Source of the DNA: Anabaena lutea FACHB-196
GTDB lineage: Bacteria > Cyanobacteriota > Cyanobacteriia > Cyanobacteriales > Nostocaceae
Reading direction: 5' to 3'
Assembly (NCBI RefSeq): GCF_014698305.1
Contig: NZ_JACJST010000015.1
Location: 1-64,000, forward strand
Length of the DNA stretch: 64,000 bases
This document shows positions 54,357 through 63,111 of this stretch, piece by piece. A program made the position numbers and the translations under genes. Positions within the stretch are counted from its first letter, which is position 1, and each line of letters begins with the position of its first letter. The notes below the pieces were generated by a model. The model was given only the letters and a program-made list of their open reading frames with translations. It was not told the DNA's origin and searched no databases.

Positions 54357-55232
54357 ATGAAGACTGATATGAATTGGCAGCAATTAGCTGCACCTACCGT
54401 AGTTACAGATACTACTCCCAGTTTCTTTGGTGAATTAGTCCAAGAAACACTGGCTTTAACTCGTCGTTTATTTATCCAATTACAACGCCGTCCTTCTAGT
54501 CTCGTAGCGGGAATTATTCAACCGGTGATGTGGTTGGTGTTGTTTGGTGCTTTGTTCCAAAATGCCCCTAAAGGTTTATTTGGAAGTACGACAAATTACG
54601 GGGAATTTCTGGCAGCAGGTGTAATAGTCTTTACTGCTTTTGCTGGGGCTTTAAATGCCGGTTTACCTGTGATGTTTGACAGGGAATTTGGTTTTTTAAA
54701 TCGGTTGCTGGTTGCACCTTTAGCTTCTCGGTTCTCGATTGTCTTTGCTTCTGCTATCTTTATTATTAGCCAAAGTTTACTGCAAGCGGCTGTAATTGTA
54801 GCAGCAGCAGCGTTTTTAGGGGCAGGTTTACCTGATGTAGCGGGTTTGAGTGCGATCGCTCTCATTGTCTTGCTTCTAGCTTTGGGTGTCACCGCTATTT
54901 CCCTCGGTTTGGCTTTTGCTTTACCCGGTCACATTGAACTGATTGCAGTAATTTTTATTACTAACCTGCCTTTACTATTTGCCAGCACAGCTTTAGCACC
55001 TTTATCCTTTATGCCCGGTTGGTTGCAGGTTATCGCTACCCTCAACCCTCTCAGCTATGCTATTGAACCCATTCGCTATTTGTATCTTCATAGCACTTGG
55101 GGATTAAATGATGTCGTCATGCACGCCTTTTGGGGTGACGTTACCTTTGGGGGAGCATTGTTAGTGTTAGTGGGATTTGCTGTGGTGGCTTTACTCAGCA
55201 TTCAACCCCAATTACGCCGGACTCTTGCTTAA
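54357..55232 (+). CDS. ABC-2 type transporter permease
   Basis: 291 residues from ATG 54357 (MKTDMNWQQ); TTG 54342 and ATG 54369 are alternatives. Six membrane helices include LVAGIIQPVMWLVLFGALF, YGEFLAAGVIVFTAFAGAL, ALIVLLLALGVTAISLGLAF and the last VLVGFAVVALLSI. MFDREFGFLNRLLVAPLASR is the ABC-2 loop. Partner of the ATPase at 52121; presumably the two formed one operon before the Rpn-like gene came between. Confidence 0.92.
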   Translation: MKTDMNWQQLAAPTVVTDTTPSFFGELVQETLALTRRLFIQLQRRPSSLVAGIIQPVMWLVLFGALFQNAPKGLFGSTTNYGEFLAAGVIVFTAFAGALNAGLPVMFDREFGFLNRLLVAPLASRFSIVFASAIFIISQSLLQAAVIVAAAAFLGAGLPDVAGLSAIALIVLLLALGVTAISLGLAFALPGHIELIAVIFITNLPLLFASTALAPLSFMPGWLQVIATLNPLSYAIEPIRYLYLHSTWGLNDVVMHAFWGDVTFGGALLVLVGFAVVALLSIQPQLRRTLA

Positions 55233-55275
55233 GATAGAAGCATAATTAAGTCAGTAAAATGTGAGGGGAAATTTC

Positions 55276-55650
55276 ATGAAAAGACCATTTTTACCAGTTC
55301 ACAAAATCTTGGTTGCGACTTTCGCAGGAATTAGTTTTGCGTCTGTGCTAGTAGCACAACCTAGTTTAGCTGATCCTAATCAACCTTTTGGTAGTTTGGA
55401 AAGCGATCGCAACACCAATTCACTTTCCGGTAATGGCTCAGGGTTCGATATGCTGGATGTGATTCATAGAGCAAATTTTGGGATTAACAACTTTAATCCT
55501 GAGCAACAGAATCAGCAATTGGATGACGCAGCAGCAGCATTTAAAGCTAGACAAGACAAACTCCTGCAAACTCCCCAGCAGCCAGCCTCAAATTCACCAA
55601 CTACATCTGGTGGAAATACACCATCTTTGATTATCCTACCCTCTAAATGA
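55276..55650 (+). CDS. Small secreted hypothetical protein
   Basis: 124 residues from ATG 55276, with GAGGGG 8 nt upstream; the GTG at 55261 would put the ribosome site inside the gene. Signal peptide (ILVATFAGISFASVLVAQPSLA), then SLESDRNTNSLSGNGSGFDMLDVIHRANFGINNF and a Gln/Pro/Ser-rich tail. Conserved-looking in cyanobacteria; function unknown. It follows the permease by 43 bp and may be co-transcribed. Confidence 0.7.
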   Translation: MKRPFLPVHKILVATFAGISFASVLVAQPSLADPNQPFGSLESDRNTNSLSGNGSGFDMLDVIHRANFGINNFNPEQQNQQLDDAAAAFKARQDKLLQTPQQPASNSPTTSGGNTPSLIILPSK

Positions 55651-55784
55651 AAACTCAAAACCTCAACCCCTAACCCGGATTTGGATAGGAGTTGAGGTTA
55701 AAAAATTGTGAATTTTGGATTTTGGATTTTAGATTTGTTTTCCCATTGAAAATTTAAACTCTAAAATCCAGTCAGGGTGACAAA

Positions 55785-56222
55785 TTACAAACCAAGTACT
55801 TTTAAAACATCACTAGCATGAGTAGTGGTATTAACAGCACTGTCAACATGGATAATTTTCCCATTGGGGTCAATTACGAAAGTGACACGCTTGGCATAAC
55901 CACCACCATCTACATCAAAAGCTTTGATCAGGGCTTTGTCGGTATCAACCAATAAAGGGAAATTCAAATTGTATTTAGCGGTGAATGCTTGATGGGCAGC
56001 TTGATCATCAGCACTTACTCCCAACACCACAACATTTTTACCTTGATATTCAGATTGGGCATCCCGGAAACTACAGGCTTGCTTGGTGCAGCCCGGTGTA
56101 TCATCTTTGGGGTAGAAATATACAACCACCGTCTTACCAGCAAAATCAGATAATGAGACTGTGTTGCCGTTTGTGTCTTTAGCGGTAAATGCAGGCGCAT
56201 CTGTACCAACTGCTAGTGGCAT
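55785..56222 (-). CDS. prxQ: Peroxiredoxin Q (BCP type)
   Basis: 145 residues: VYFYPKDDTPGCTKQACSFRD with peroxidatic Cys45 and resolving Cys50 in the same helix, the 1-Cys-plus-resolving pattern of PrxQ; VLGVSADDQAAHQAF and VTFVIDPNGKI follow. It reduces peroxides with thioredoxin. Cyanobacteria have several PrxQ copies; which one this is cannot be told. Confidence 0.93.
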   Translation of the reverse strand: MPLAVGTDAPAFTAKDTNGNTVSLSDFAGKTVVVYFYPKDDTPGCTKQACSFRDAQSEYQGKNVVVLGVSADDQAAHQAFTAKYNLNFPLLVDTDKALIKAFDVDGGGYAKRVTFVIDPNGKIIHVDSAVNTTTHASDVLKVLGL

Positions 56223-56370
56223 AATTAACCTTTCCTGTTTCAGATTGTTGATGCACCTGAAATTTTACAATGATTTACAATATTTAAATAAATTTGAGAA
56301 AAAATAGCATAACTTACAAATCATACCCTTTTGCTCATTCTCACCTCTGAACTCCTTAACTCCTAAATCC

Positions 56371-56775
56371 ATGACCGCTGTTGATTCCCCAAACACCAAA
56401 CCCTTTGTCTATTCTCGGACTACTCTGGAAAGAGCCGAGCGATCGCTCATTTGTTCCCCGTTCAAACTCAATTTATTTATGACGATGCGTAACCAAAGCG
56501 TTTCCGTTAGTGCGATCGCTATGGAAAATGGTTATAAGCAAGGCTACACCAAACGTCCTTTATCAGAATTGTCCTGTGATAACGCCTTTGATTGGCTAAT
56601 CGAAGTGGGAGTATTGCGGCGAGAAGTTGATGGACAGGGAATTACAGACGGTTTTCGCCTAACTCCCCTAGGTCATCAGTTGGTAGAAAAATTCCCAGAA
56701 AAAGATTGGCGTAGTCCCTCAATCAGCGATCGCTTATACAATTCCATCACTCGTTGGTTTCGACTACCCTTTTAG
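56371..56775 (+). CDS. Cyanobacterial conserved protein (Npun_F0494-like)
   Basis: 134 residues: VYSRTTLERAERSLICSPFKLNLFMTMRNQSVSVSAIAMENGY and WLIEVGVLRREVDGQGITDGFRLTPLGHQLVEKF. The second half reads like a winged-helix domain (LIEVGVLRRE..FRLTPLG). I assign it to the Npun_F0494 group from memory. A DNA- or RNA-binding role is plausible but unproven. Confidence 0.7.
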   Translation: MTAVDSPNTKPFVYSRTTLERAERSLICSPFKLNLFMTMRNQSVSVSAIAMENGYKQGYTKRPLSELSCDNAFDWLIEVGVLRREVDGQGITDGFRLTPLGHQLVEKFPEKDWRSPSISDRLYNSITRWFRLPF

Positions 56776-57004
56776 ATGCAAAATTGACAAGTTAAAATAA
56801 GCAAGCCAAAGTAAAAACTAGGGCGGGAAATCTACCTAAATGGATATTGCCTGTATAGCCGTGTAGTGCTAAAAGCTTGCGCGTTATAGAAGCATCTTTA
56901 TAATTTCCTGGTGCAGTATGCTGTATTTCTGCCGAATTGCACTTTTTCTTTAAGCCAGGAATTGCTCAACTAAATCTAAAAAACATTACATTAATAGTCA
57001 CACT

Positions 57005-58480
57005 ATGAAATCAATTATGGTAGTGGGAACAACATCCCACGCGGGTAAATCATTGATTACTACAGCCATTTGTCGCATTCTCTCCCGGCGTGGCTGGCGA
57101 GTAGCTCCCTTTAAAGGTCAGAATATGGCTTTAAATGCTTATGTTACTGCCAGTGGCGGAGAAATAGGCTACGCTCAGGCAGTGCAAGCTTGGGCGGCGG
57201 GAGTCGTTCCCTTGGTGGAAATGAACCCAATTTTACTTAAACCTCAAGGAAATATGACCTCTCAAGTCATCCTTAAAGGTAGAGCCGTAGGTACTGTTAG
57301 TGCTACAGATTATTACGAGCAATATTTTGAACTAGGTTGGCGCACTATTGAAGAATGCTTACAAAGTTTAAAAACCGAATTTGATTTGTTAGTTTGTGAA
57401 GGTGCAGGTAGTCCAGCAGAAATTAATCTCAAGCACCGCGACTTAACCAATATGCGGGTGGCAAAATATTTAAATGCACCAACTTTGTTAGTAGTAGATA
57501 TTGACCGAGGTGGCGCTTTTGCTCACGTAGTTGGAACCCTAGAGTTACTAGAACCGGACGAACGCGCTTTAATTAAAGGGGTAGTAATTAATAAATTCCG
57601 GGGACAGCGTTCCATTCTCCAACCAGGAATTAAATGGTTAGAAGAACGGACTGGTATTCCGGTTGTCGGTGTCATCCCTTACTTAGAACAAGTATTTCCA
57701 GCAGAAGACTCCCTAGACTTACTCGAACGCAAACCCCATAAAGTCCAAGCTGAATTAAATATTACTGTCATCCGCTTACCAAAAATTGCCAATTTTACCG
57801 ACTTTGATGCACTGGAATCAGAACCCACAGTTTCAGTAAAATATGTGAGTCCAAAGCAAGATTTGGGACATCCTGATGCTGTAATTATTCCTGGAACCAA
57901 GACCACAATTGCTGATTTAATCGTGCTGCAAAAAAGCGGCATGGCGGAAGCAATTCAAAATTATGCAGCTTCTGGGGGAACAGTTTTGGGCATCTGTGGT
58001 GGCTTCCAAATGCTAGGTCAAATCATAGCTGATCCAGAGGGTTCTGAGGGGCAAGCAGGTAGATTTCAGGGGTTAAATCTATTACCGATCAGAACTGTAA
58101 TTACTGGACAAAAAATCGCCCGTCAGCGCCAAGTTAGTTCCAATTATCCGCAAATGGGCTTACCAGTGAATGGATTTGAAATCCACCAAGGGCGATCGCG
58201 CTTAGAAACCCAAGATGATAAACAATCCTGTCAACCGCTATTTGATGATGCTAATTTAGGCTTAGTAGATAGTTGCCAATCTGTTTGGGGTACTTATTTA
58301 CACGGGCTTTTTGATAATGGCCCTTGGAGACGTGCTTGGATTAACCGTCTCCGTCAACAACGAGGTTTAAAATCTTTGCCCACTGGTGTTGCTAATTACC
58401 GAGAACAGCGAGAACAGATGTTGGACTCTTTAGCTACCCAAATAGAAACCCATTTAAACTTAAATCCGTTTTTGTCTTAA
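57005..58480 (+). CDS. cobQ: Cobyric acid synthase
   Basis: 491 residues: MVVGTTSHAGKSLITTAICRIL nucleotide-binding start, FKGQNMALNAYVTASGGEIGYAQAVQA diagnostic of CobQ/CbiP, then LLVVDIDRGGAFAHVVGTLELL and the glutaminase half with GGTVLGICGGFQMLGQ (nucleophile Cys) and a late His in GTYLHGLFDN. It amidates the corrin ring in adenosylcobalamin or pseudocobalamin synthesis. Confidence 0.96.
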   Translation: MKSIMVVGTTSHAGKSLITTAICRILSRRGWRVAPFKGQNMALNAYVTASGGEIGYAQAVQAWAAGVVPLVEMNPILLKPQGNMTSQVILKGRAVGTVSATDYYEQYFELGWRTIEECLQSLKTEFDLLVCEGAGSPAEINLKHRDLTNMRVAKYLNAPTLLVVDIDRGGAFAHVVGTLELLEPDERALIKGVVINKFRGQRSILQPGIKWLEERTGIPVVGVIPYLEQVFPAEDSLDLLERKPHKVQAELNITVIRLPKIANFTDFDALESEPTVSVKYVSPKQDLGHPDAVIIPGTKTTIADLIVLQKSGMAEAIQNYAASGGTVLGICGGFQMLGQIIADPEGSEGQAGRFQGLNLLPIRTVITGQKIARQRQVSSNYPQMGLPVNGFEIHQGRSRLETQDDKQSCQPLFDDANLGLVDSCQSVWGTYLHGLFDNGPWRRAWINRLRQQRGLKSLPTGVANYREQREQMLDSLATQIETHLNLNPFLS

Positions 58481-58510
58481 ATAATGGGTAATTTGTAATT
58501 TGTAATTATT

Positions 58511-58602
58511 ACCCAATGACCAATGACCAATGACCAATGACCAATGACCAATGACCAATGACCAATGACCAATGACCAATGACCAATGACCAATGACCAA
58601 TG
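58511..58602 (+). repeat. Tandem ACCAATG heptamer array ending in a start codon
   Basis: A partial ACCCAATG followed by twelve perfect ACCAATG units (58519-58602). The last three bases are the ATG of the ferredoxin gene. The same heptamer, also in twelve perfect copies, is in the hupS-hupL spacer. Confidence 0.9.
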
Positions 58603-58839
58603 ACTATTAACATCCGCTTTCTACCAGATGATGTCACTGTTAATGCTGAAGTAGGAGAATCCCTGTTAGATGTCGCAGATCGGGCAGGGGTATCAATTCC
58701 TACTGGTTGTCTGATGGGGTCTTGTCATGCTTGCACCGTGGAACTAGATGATGGGGAAGTCATTCGTGCTTGCATTACTCCAGTTCCACCAGGAAAGGAG
58801 GAATTGACCATTAATTTGTTTAGCGATCCAACGTGGTAA
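58600..58839 (+). CDS. Small plant-type [2Fe-2S] ferredoxin
   Basis: 79 residues: cluster ligands Cys37, Cys42, Cys45 and Cys58 (TGCLMGSCHACTVELDD and IRACITPV). Shorter than PetF by about 18 residues, especially after the last Cys, resembling the ferredoxin-like proteins next to cobQ in some cyanobacteria. The start codon is inside the heptamer array and there is no Shine-Dalgarno sequence. The gene follows cobQ by 119 bp and may serve the corrin pathway; inference. Confidence 0.88.
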   Translation: MTINIRFLPDDVTVNAEVGESLLDVADRAGVSIPTGCLMGSCHACTVELDDGEVIRACITPVPPGKEELTINLFSDPTW

Positions 58840-58914
58840 TTAATTAGTTATCAGGAATACGCAATTGGGGTACAGCAATGCCGTGTCCCTACGAATGCTT
58901 TGATAATAAATATG

Positions 58915-59835
58915 TCAATCTTGCCAAAAGCTTGATATAGTCCATATTTTGTCAAAATTTTCATTTTGGGCAGCAGCTAGGCAAGGAGGCATAATAAAAT
59001 TTTTAATCTCGTTAATTAATTCACTAAATGAATTCGGTGTCTGTTCTATTTTTAATTTCTTTTTAAAAGCTTGCCACTGTTTTTGCTTATTTGAATCATT
59101 AAAAAATTCTTCAGTTAAAGCTAAAGGTTCTTTTACTGGTATTTCTGTTTTCCGTCTATCAAAAGTGTTATTTAACGCTTGACGAAGTAAATTTCCTTGA
59201 AATTCAAAATTTTTGCAAAGAAACCAAATATCATAGAAATCTTTCATCCGACTGTTGCTTATACCCAGAGAAACCATTGCTTGAAACTTTTCAGCTATTA
59301 CTGTTTCACGCGGATATATTCGTAAACGTGGTTTAGGTATATCTAAAATAGGTTCTATGTCTACTTCTTCAGCATCAGGTGTAACAGCATCACCAAACCC
59401 AATATCTACTTGAATAGTAATTTCAATTTTAACTAATTTTCCTTTTAATTTAATTCTTACTCCTTCATATTCCTGATCTTCTTTGATTAATTCTCCTGTA
59501 ACAGATTCAGACAAAAAAATAATTCCATCTTCTTCACAGTGAATTGTACAAATTTCTTGATAAATATTTACTAAATATTCAATCTCGTTATTTCCAAAAC
59601 AGAGTAAATCTAAATCTTTTGTTGCTCTATGTGGTTCTCCATGCCAAACTTTGAAGAGAGTAGCACCTTTTAAAATATACTGTTTTTGATATGGAGATTG
59701 ACTAAGCCTATATAGCAGCCGTTCTCCAACATAGCGCGTCAATAAATAATTATAATCTTCCCCTATTTTTTTAGATAAGGTCAATAATTTAGCTTGGATA
59801 GATGCGGCAATATTAATAGGTTTTTTCGATGTCAT
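58915..59835 (-). CDS. AbiEii/AbiGii-type nucleotidyltransferase toxin
   Basis: 306 residues: the family block SQSPYQKQYILKGATLFKVWHGEPHRATKDLDLLCFGNNE contains the GG-like [KGATL] and D-x-D (KDLDLL) of the nucleotidyltransferase; VRIKLKGKLVKIEITIQVDIGFGDAV and IYPRETVIAEKFQAMVSLG...SRMKDFYDIWFLC follow. This is the type IV toxin AbiEii. Its start overlaps the antitoxin stop by 4 nt. Such pairs abort phage infection or stabilise DNA. Confidence 0.92.
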   Translation of the reverse strand: MTSKKPINIAASIQAKLLTLSKKIGEDYNYLLTRYVGERLLYRLSQSPYQKQYILKGATLFKVWHGEPHRATKDLDLLCFGNNEIEYLVNIYQEICTIHCEEDGIIFLSESVTGELIKEDQEYEGVRIKLKGKLVKIEITIQVDIGFGDAVTPDAEEVDIEPILDIPKPRLRIYPRETVIAEKFQAMVSLGISNSRMKDFYDIWFLCKNFEFQGNLLRQALNNTFDRRKTEIPVKEPLALTEEFFNDSNKQKQWQAFKKKLKIEQTPNSFSELINEIKNFIMPPCLAAAQNENFDKIWTISSFWQD

Positions 59836-60428
59836 GTGAGTGATTCTAGATAAGGGCGCATCACATTATTTACTCGGCAAATTTTGGCATAACGCCATAT
59901 TTCATCGATTGAGCATCTTTTTTCTCGCCAACATTCGCGCAATGCTTCCAGTGCCACATCAAGACCAATTTTATTACGAAATTTAAAACAATCTGCAATT
60001 GTTTTCGGCAAAGAATATATACTCACCGGCACGCCTTCTATGATATGTTCTTCAATTCCTTCTTCTAGAGATTTACCAGACATATAAACGATTCTGAATG
60101 GTAGAAGATTATCTTTAGGAGGACGGGATTTTTGAGGAATTGCCAGCCAAACTTCAAAAGGTGTTTGAGTGGTTATCTGATAAAAACTGAGTGCAGATAG
60201 AAGACAAATTACTCCGTTAGGAACTCTTTTAGCAGCTTCAACTAGGGTGTGATTTGCTGTAATTTCTGCTCCTGCAAAGGTGTAAACACCGCGAGCAGAA
60301 CGTACAAGTATTCCTTGGTTTTCCAGGCGTTTCAAATACTCTCTATGAATACCTTTCGCTGCAATTTCTTTTGCTCTAATTACACCTGTTTGAGAAGAGT
60401 AACTCAGTATTTTTTCTGTTTTCGACAT
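59832..60428 (-). CDS. AbiEi-type antitoxin/transcriptional regulator
   Basis: 198 residues: an N-terminal winged helix (TGVIRAKEIAAKGIHREYLKRLENQGILVRSARGVYTFA), typical of AbiEi, and the C-terminal antitoxin domain with PNGVICLLSALSFYQITTQTPFEVWLAIPQKSRPP and PKTIADCFKFRNKIGLDVALEALRE. It represses the operon and counters AbiEii. Overlap ATGA with the toxin gene. Confidence 0.92.
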   Translation of the reverse strand: MSKTEKILSYSSQTGVIRAKEIAAKGIHREYLKRLENQGILVRSARGVYTFAGAEITANHTLVEAAKRVPNGVICLLSALSFYQITTQTPFEVWLAIPQKSRPPKDNLLPFRIVYMSGKSLEEGIEEHIIEGVPVSIYSLPKTIADCFKFRNKIGLDVALEALRECWREKRCSIDEIWRYAKICRVNNVMRPYLESLT

Positions 60429-60842
60429 AATTGCATTAGTTTACTTACCTGTCGTGCAACTTTTTTGGATTTGTGGCGAAGTGTGGATAGTTGTTGATAT
60501 TTACCAACATTTTATCACAAAAATTTGTTCAGATAATATGATCGCCTATCAAGCATTGCAGTAATAAAGGCTTGCGGTGTAAAAAAAAGTGTTTTGCAAG
60601 GGTAGTACTGGACAATTTACGTGATTACAGGTTATTTTGTTTTAAATAGCGTTTTTGCGTATTTTTACGGTGTCATAGTAGCTTGATAATTTATATATTT
60701 ATTTAGCAGCGCGTGCCTGAATTACAAAATCAGGCGATCGCACTTGCTAATGGTTGCAGGTAAAAGCGAAAATCTCATCAATATTCTGGGTTATATTGAA
60801 AAACATTGATCGAAATGCTAAAATAGTACATATATATTAAAA
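60429..60842. other. 414-bp spacer between AbiE and HigB pairs
   Basis: No gene seen. AT-rich, with one HIP1 site (about 60735) and, at its right end, a promoter for the HigB gene. Confidence 0.55.
60796..60824 (+). promoter_or_regulatory. Likely sigma-70 type promoter of higB-higA
   Basis: TTGAAA (60796-60801), 17-nt spacer, TAAAAT (60819-60824), 18 nt before the ATG. Expected site of autoregulation by the antitoxin. Confidence 0.5.
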
Positions 60843-61175
60843 ATGGAAATAACGTTTAAAAACAAAAAAGTGCAAAAGTTATGTGAGCGAGATACAGAAG
60901 CGAAAAAAAAACATGGTGCAGATAATGCTAAAAAACTGAAAGCACGAATGAGAGAGCTAATTACTGTCGAAAATGTAACAAGTTTAACAGCAGGAAAACC
61001 ACACCGTTTAATAGATGATAGATTAGGTCAATATGCTGTATATTTAGCAGAGGGAAAACGTCTTGTATTTGAGCCTGATAATGATCCAGTTCCTCTCAAA
61101 GAGGATGGGAGTATTGACTGGGAGCAAGTAACTAAAATCTGTATTCTTGAGATTGTTAATTATCATCCTAAGTAG
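60843..61175 (+). CDS. HigB/RelE-type toxin
   Basis: 110 residues: MEITFKNKKVQKLCERDTEAKKKHGADNAKKLKARMREL followed by LTAGKPHRLIDDRLGQYAVYLAEGKRLVFEPD, the pattern of RelE/ParE/HigB toxins annotated as killer suppression protein HigA. It sits 36 nt before the antitoxin-peptidase gene. Probably an mRNA-cleaving toxin. Confidence 0.85.
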   Translation: MEITFKNKKVQKLCERDTEAKKKHGADNAKKLKARMRELITVENVTSLTAGKPHRLIDDRLGQYAVYLAEGKRLVFEPDNDPVPLKEDGSIDWEQVTKICILEIVNYHPK

Positions 61176-61211
61176 TAACTAAAATTCATATTTTTGAGAT
61201 TGTTGATTATT

Positions 61212-62366
61212 ATGACTGAATTAACTCGTCCCTTTACTCCAGATTGGATATCTCCTCCTGGTGATACAATAGCCGATTTATTAGAAGAGCGTCAATGGAC
61301 GCAAGAACAATTAGCTGAAGACTTAAAATGCACTAATGAATATATTAGTCAGCTTATCACAGGACAGGAGTCTATTGACGATAAAATAGCCTTCAAGCTT
61401 GAACAAGTTTTAGGAGGTACAGCAAAGTTCTGGCTGAATCGAGAATCTGATTATCGTTCAGAACTTGTGCGTCTTCAACAAGAAGAAAAAAAGTTGCAAA
61501 AATGGACAGATTGGCTGGAAAAATTGCCAGTCAGAGAACTGATGAATCGAGGAGCAATTACTAAATATCGTATAGACGCAACAAATAAGCCTAGTTTAGT
61601 TCGAGAATTACTATATTTCTTCGATGTTTCTTCCCCAGAAGAATGGTTAAATAATTCCGAAACAATGGAAGTTGCTTTCCGCAGAACACGCCAAGAAAAA
61701 AGTGATCTTGGTGCAATTTCTGCATGGATAAGATTAGGTGAAATAGAAGCTGAAGAAATTGATTGTCCAGAATATAGTGAAGAAAAATTTAAGAATGCAG
61801 TGCAGGAAATACGCAAATTAACAATACTGTCACCACAGGATTTTACACATCAAATTCAACAGTTATGTCAGGAAGCAGGAGTCGTACTTATTCTAGTACC
61901 ATCAATTCCCAGAGCGCATATTAGTGGAATGGTGCGTTGGTTAAATCCCAATAAAGCTCTTATTCAAATTTCGGACTACGGTAAAAGAAATGACCGATTT
62001 TGGTTTACATTTTTCCATGAAGCAGCACATATATTACTTCACAATAAGCAAGATATTTTTTTGGATGAATTTGATGGAGAACAAATTGTAGAATCAGAAC
62101 AAGAAAGGCAAGCAAATGAATGGGCGCGGGAATTTTTAATCCCCAATCAGTATAGCAATGAACTAGATCAGTTAAAATCAAAAGAAAGTGTGATTAATTT
62201 TTCCAAACGGCTTGGTATTCATCCAGGTATTGTTGTGGGAAGGCTTCAGAATGATGGCTTAATTGAACGAAACCAGATGAACGACTTAAAAACAAGTTTT
62301 AGCATTGATGATTTAAAGAAATTAGGACTTACGCAAGATGTGACTGAAAACCTTATTCCTGTGTAG
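61212..62366 (+). CDS. HigA antitoxin fused to ImmA/IrrE-type metallopeptidase
   Basis: 384 residues from ATG 61212 (MTELTRPFTPDWISPPGDTI); an upstream frame from 61194 adds six residues. N-terminal HTH (IADLLEERQWTQEQLAEDLKCTNEYISQLITGQESI, about 18-53) of the HigA type, C-terminal zinc peptidase with FTFFHEAAHILLH (HExxH) and WAREFLIP. The fusion can degrade or switch the antitoxin. The last about 13 codons and the stop are part of a MITE-like element (separate entry). Confidence 0.9.
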   Translation: MTELTRPFTPDWISPPGDTIADLLEERQWTQEQLAEDLKCTNEYISQLITGQESIDDKIAFKLEQVLGGTAKFWLNRESDYRSELVRLQQEEKKLQKWTDWLEKLPVRELMNRGAITKYRIDATNKPSLVRELLYFFDVSSPEEWLNNSETMEVAFRRTRQEKSDLGAISAWIRLGEIEAEEIDCPEYSEEKFKNAVQEIRKLTILSPQDFTHQIQQLCQEAGVVLILVPSIPRAHISGMVRWLNPNKALIQISDYGKRNDRFWFTFFHEAAHILLHNKQDIFLDEFDGEQIVESEQERQANEWAREFLIPNQYSNELDQLKSKESVINFSKRLGIHPGIVVGRLQNDGLIERNQMNDLKTSFSIDDLKKLGLTQDVTENLIPV

Positions 62367-62416
62367 CGGTAATTCATGAATTACCGCTACTTTAATTCTG
62401 TTTTGCGTAAGTCCTA
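62323..62416. mobile_element. 94-bp MITE-like element at the end of the HigA-peptidase gene
   Basis: Terminal inverted repeats of 14 bp, TAGGACTTACGCAA (62323-62336) and TTGCGTAAGTCCTA (62403-62416). The centre is a perfect 28-bp palindrome (62363-62390, GTAGCGGTAATTCA and its complement) that includes the gene's stop codon. No coding capacity of its own. Confidence 0.8.
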
Positions 62417-62486
62417 GAAATAAAAATGCAGCATAGGGGTAGAATAACCCAACATTGATGATTTGTTGGGTTTTATTACAGTAAGC

Positions 62487-62930
62487 TTAATTTGCTTTCA
62501 CATTCAAAGCGTATTCCTTAAATCGCTCCAAATCCGCTTGAATTGTGGACTCCACCACCTTTCCCAAAAACAAATTATCCATGAGTTTACCAATCAAGCC
62601 AGGAATAGCATAGGAAACCGTCATTTTGACAACGCTGCTAGTATGACGATCATAAAAGCGAATTGCACCCTGATTCGGTAAACCATCAACAGATTCCCAT
62701 TGAATAATTTGCTTAGGAACCATTTTGAGAATGCGAGATTTCCAGGTAAAATCCCAACCTCCTGTACTCAATTTCCACAGAGATATTTCAGGATCATCGG
62801 GCAAAATTTTCACCGAATCAATCCATTTCATCCACTTAGGCATTTGTTCCAAATCAGACCAGAGGCTCCATACTAATTCTATAGGAACCTCAACTTCCAC
62901 CTGCACACTATGCTCTAACCATTCAGCCAT
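62487..62930 (-). CDS. SRPBCC family protein (polyketide cyclase/dehydrase-like)
   Basis: 147 residues: EHSVQVEVEVPIELVWSLWSDLEQMPKWMKWIDSVKIL is the START/SRPBCC opening; TWKSRILKMVPKQIIQWESVDGLPNQGAIRFYDRH and the final helix TIQADLERFKEYALN complete the fold. Located just after crtQ in the same direction, as in other cyanobacteria, suggesting a role with carotenoids; inferred. Confidence 0.88.
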   Translation of the reverse strand: MAEWLEHSVQVEVEVPIELVWSLWSDLEQMPKWMKWIDSVKILPDDPEISLWKLSTGGWDFTWKSRILKMVPKQIIQWESVDGLPNQGAIRFYDRHTSSVVKMTVSYAIPGLIGKLMDNLFLGKVVESTIQADLERFKEYALNVKAN

Positions 62931-63111
62931 TAGATTTTAGATTTTAGATTGATTGGTAATTGGGGATTGGTAATGGGTAATTGGTAATTAAATCACTTTT
63001 CCCTATTCCCTCTTAACTGTCACCTGTCACCTGTCACCTTGACCACCTGAATTTATCCGTTTCCCCCCTCTACCTCCTCTTAACTGTCACCTATCACCTG
63101 TTACCTGTCAC

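Noticed and set aside
58511-58602. Heptamer array as an origin iteron or CRISPR
   Set aside because: No spacers and no DnaA boxes; the array abuts a ferredoxin start codon.
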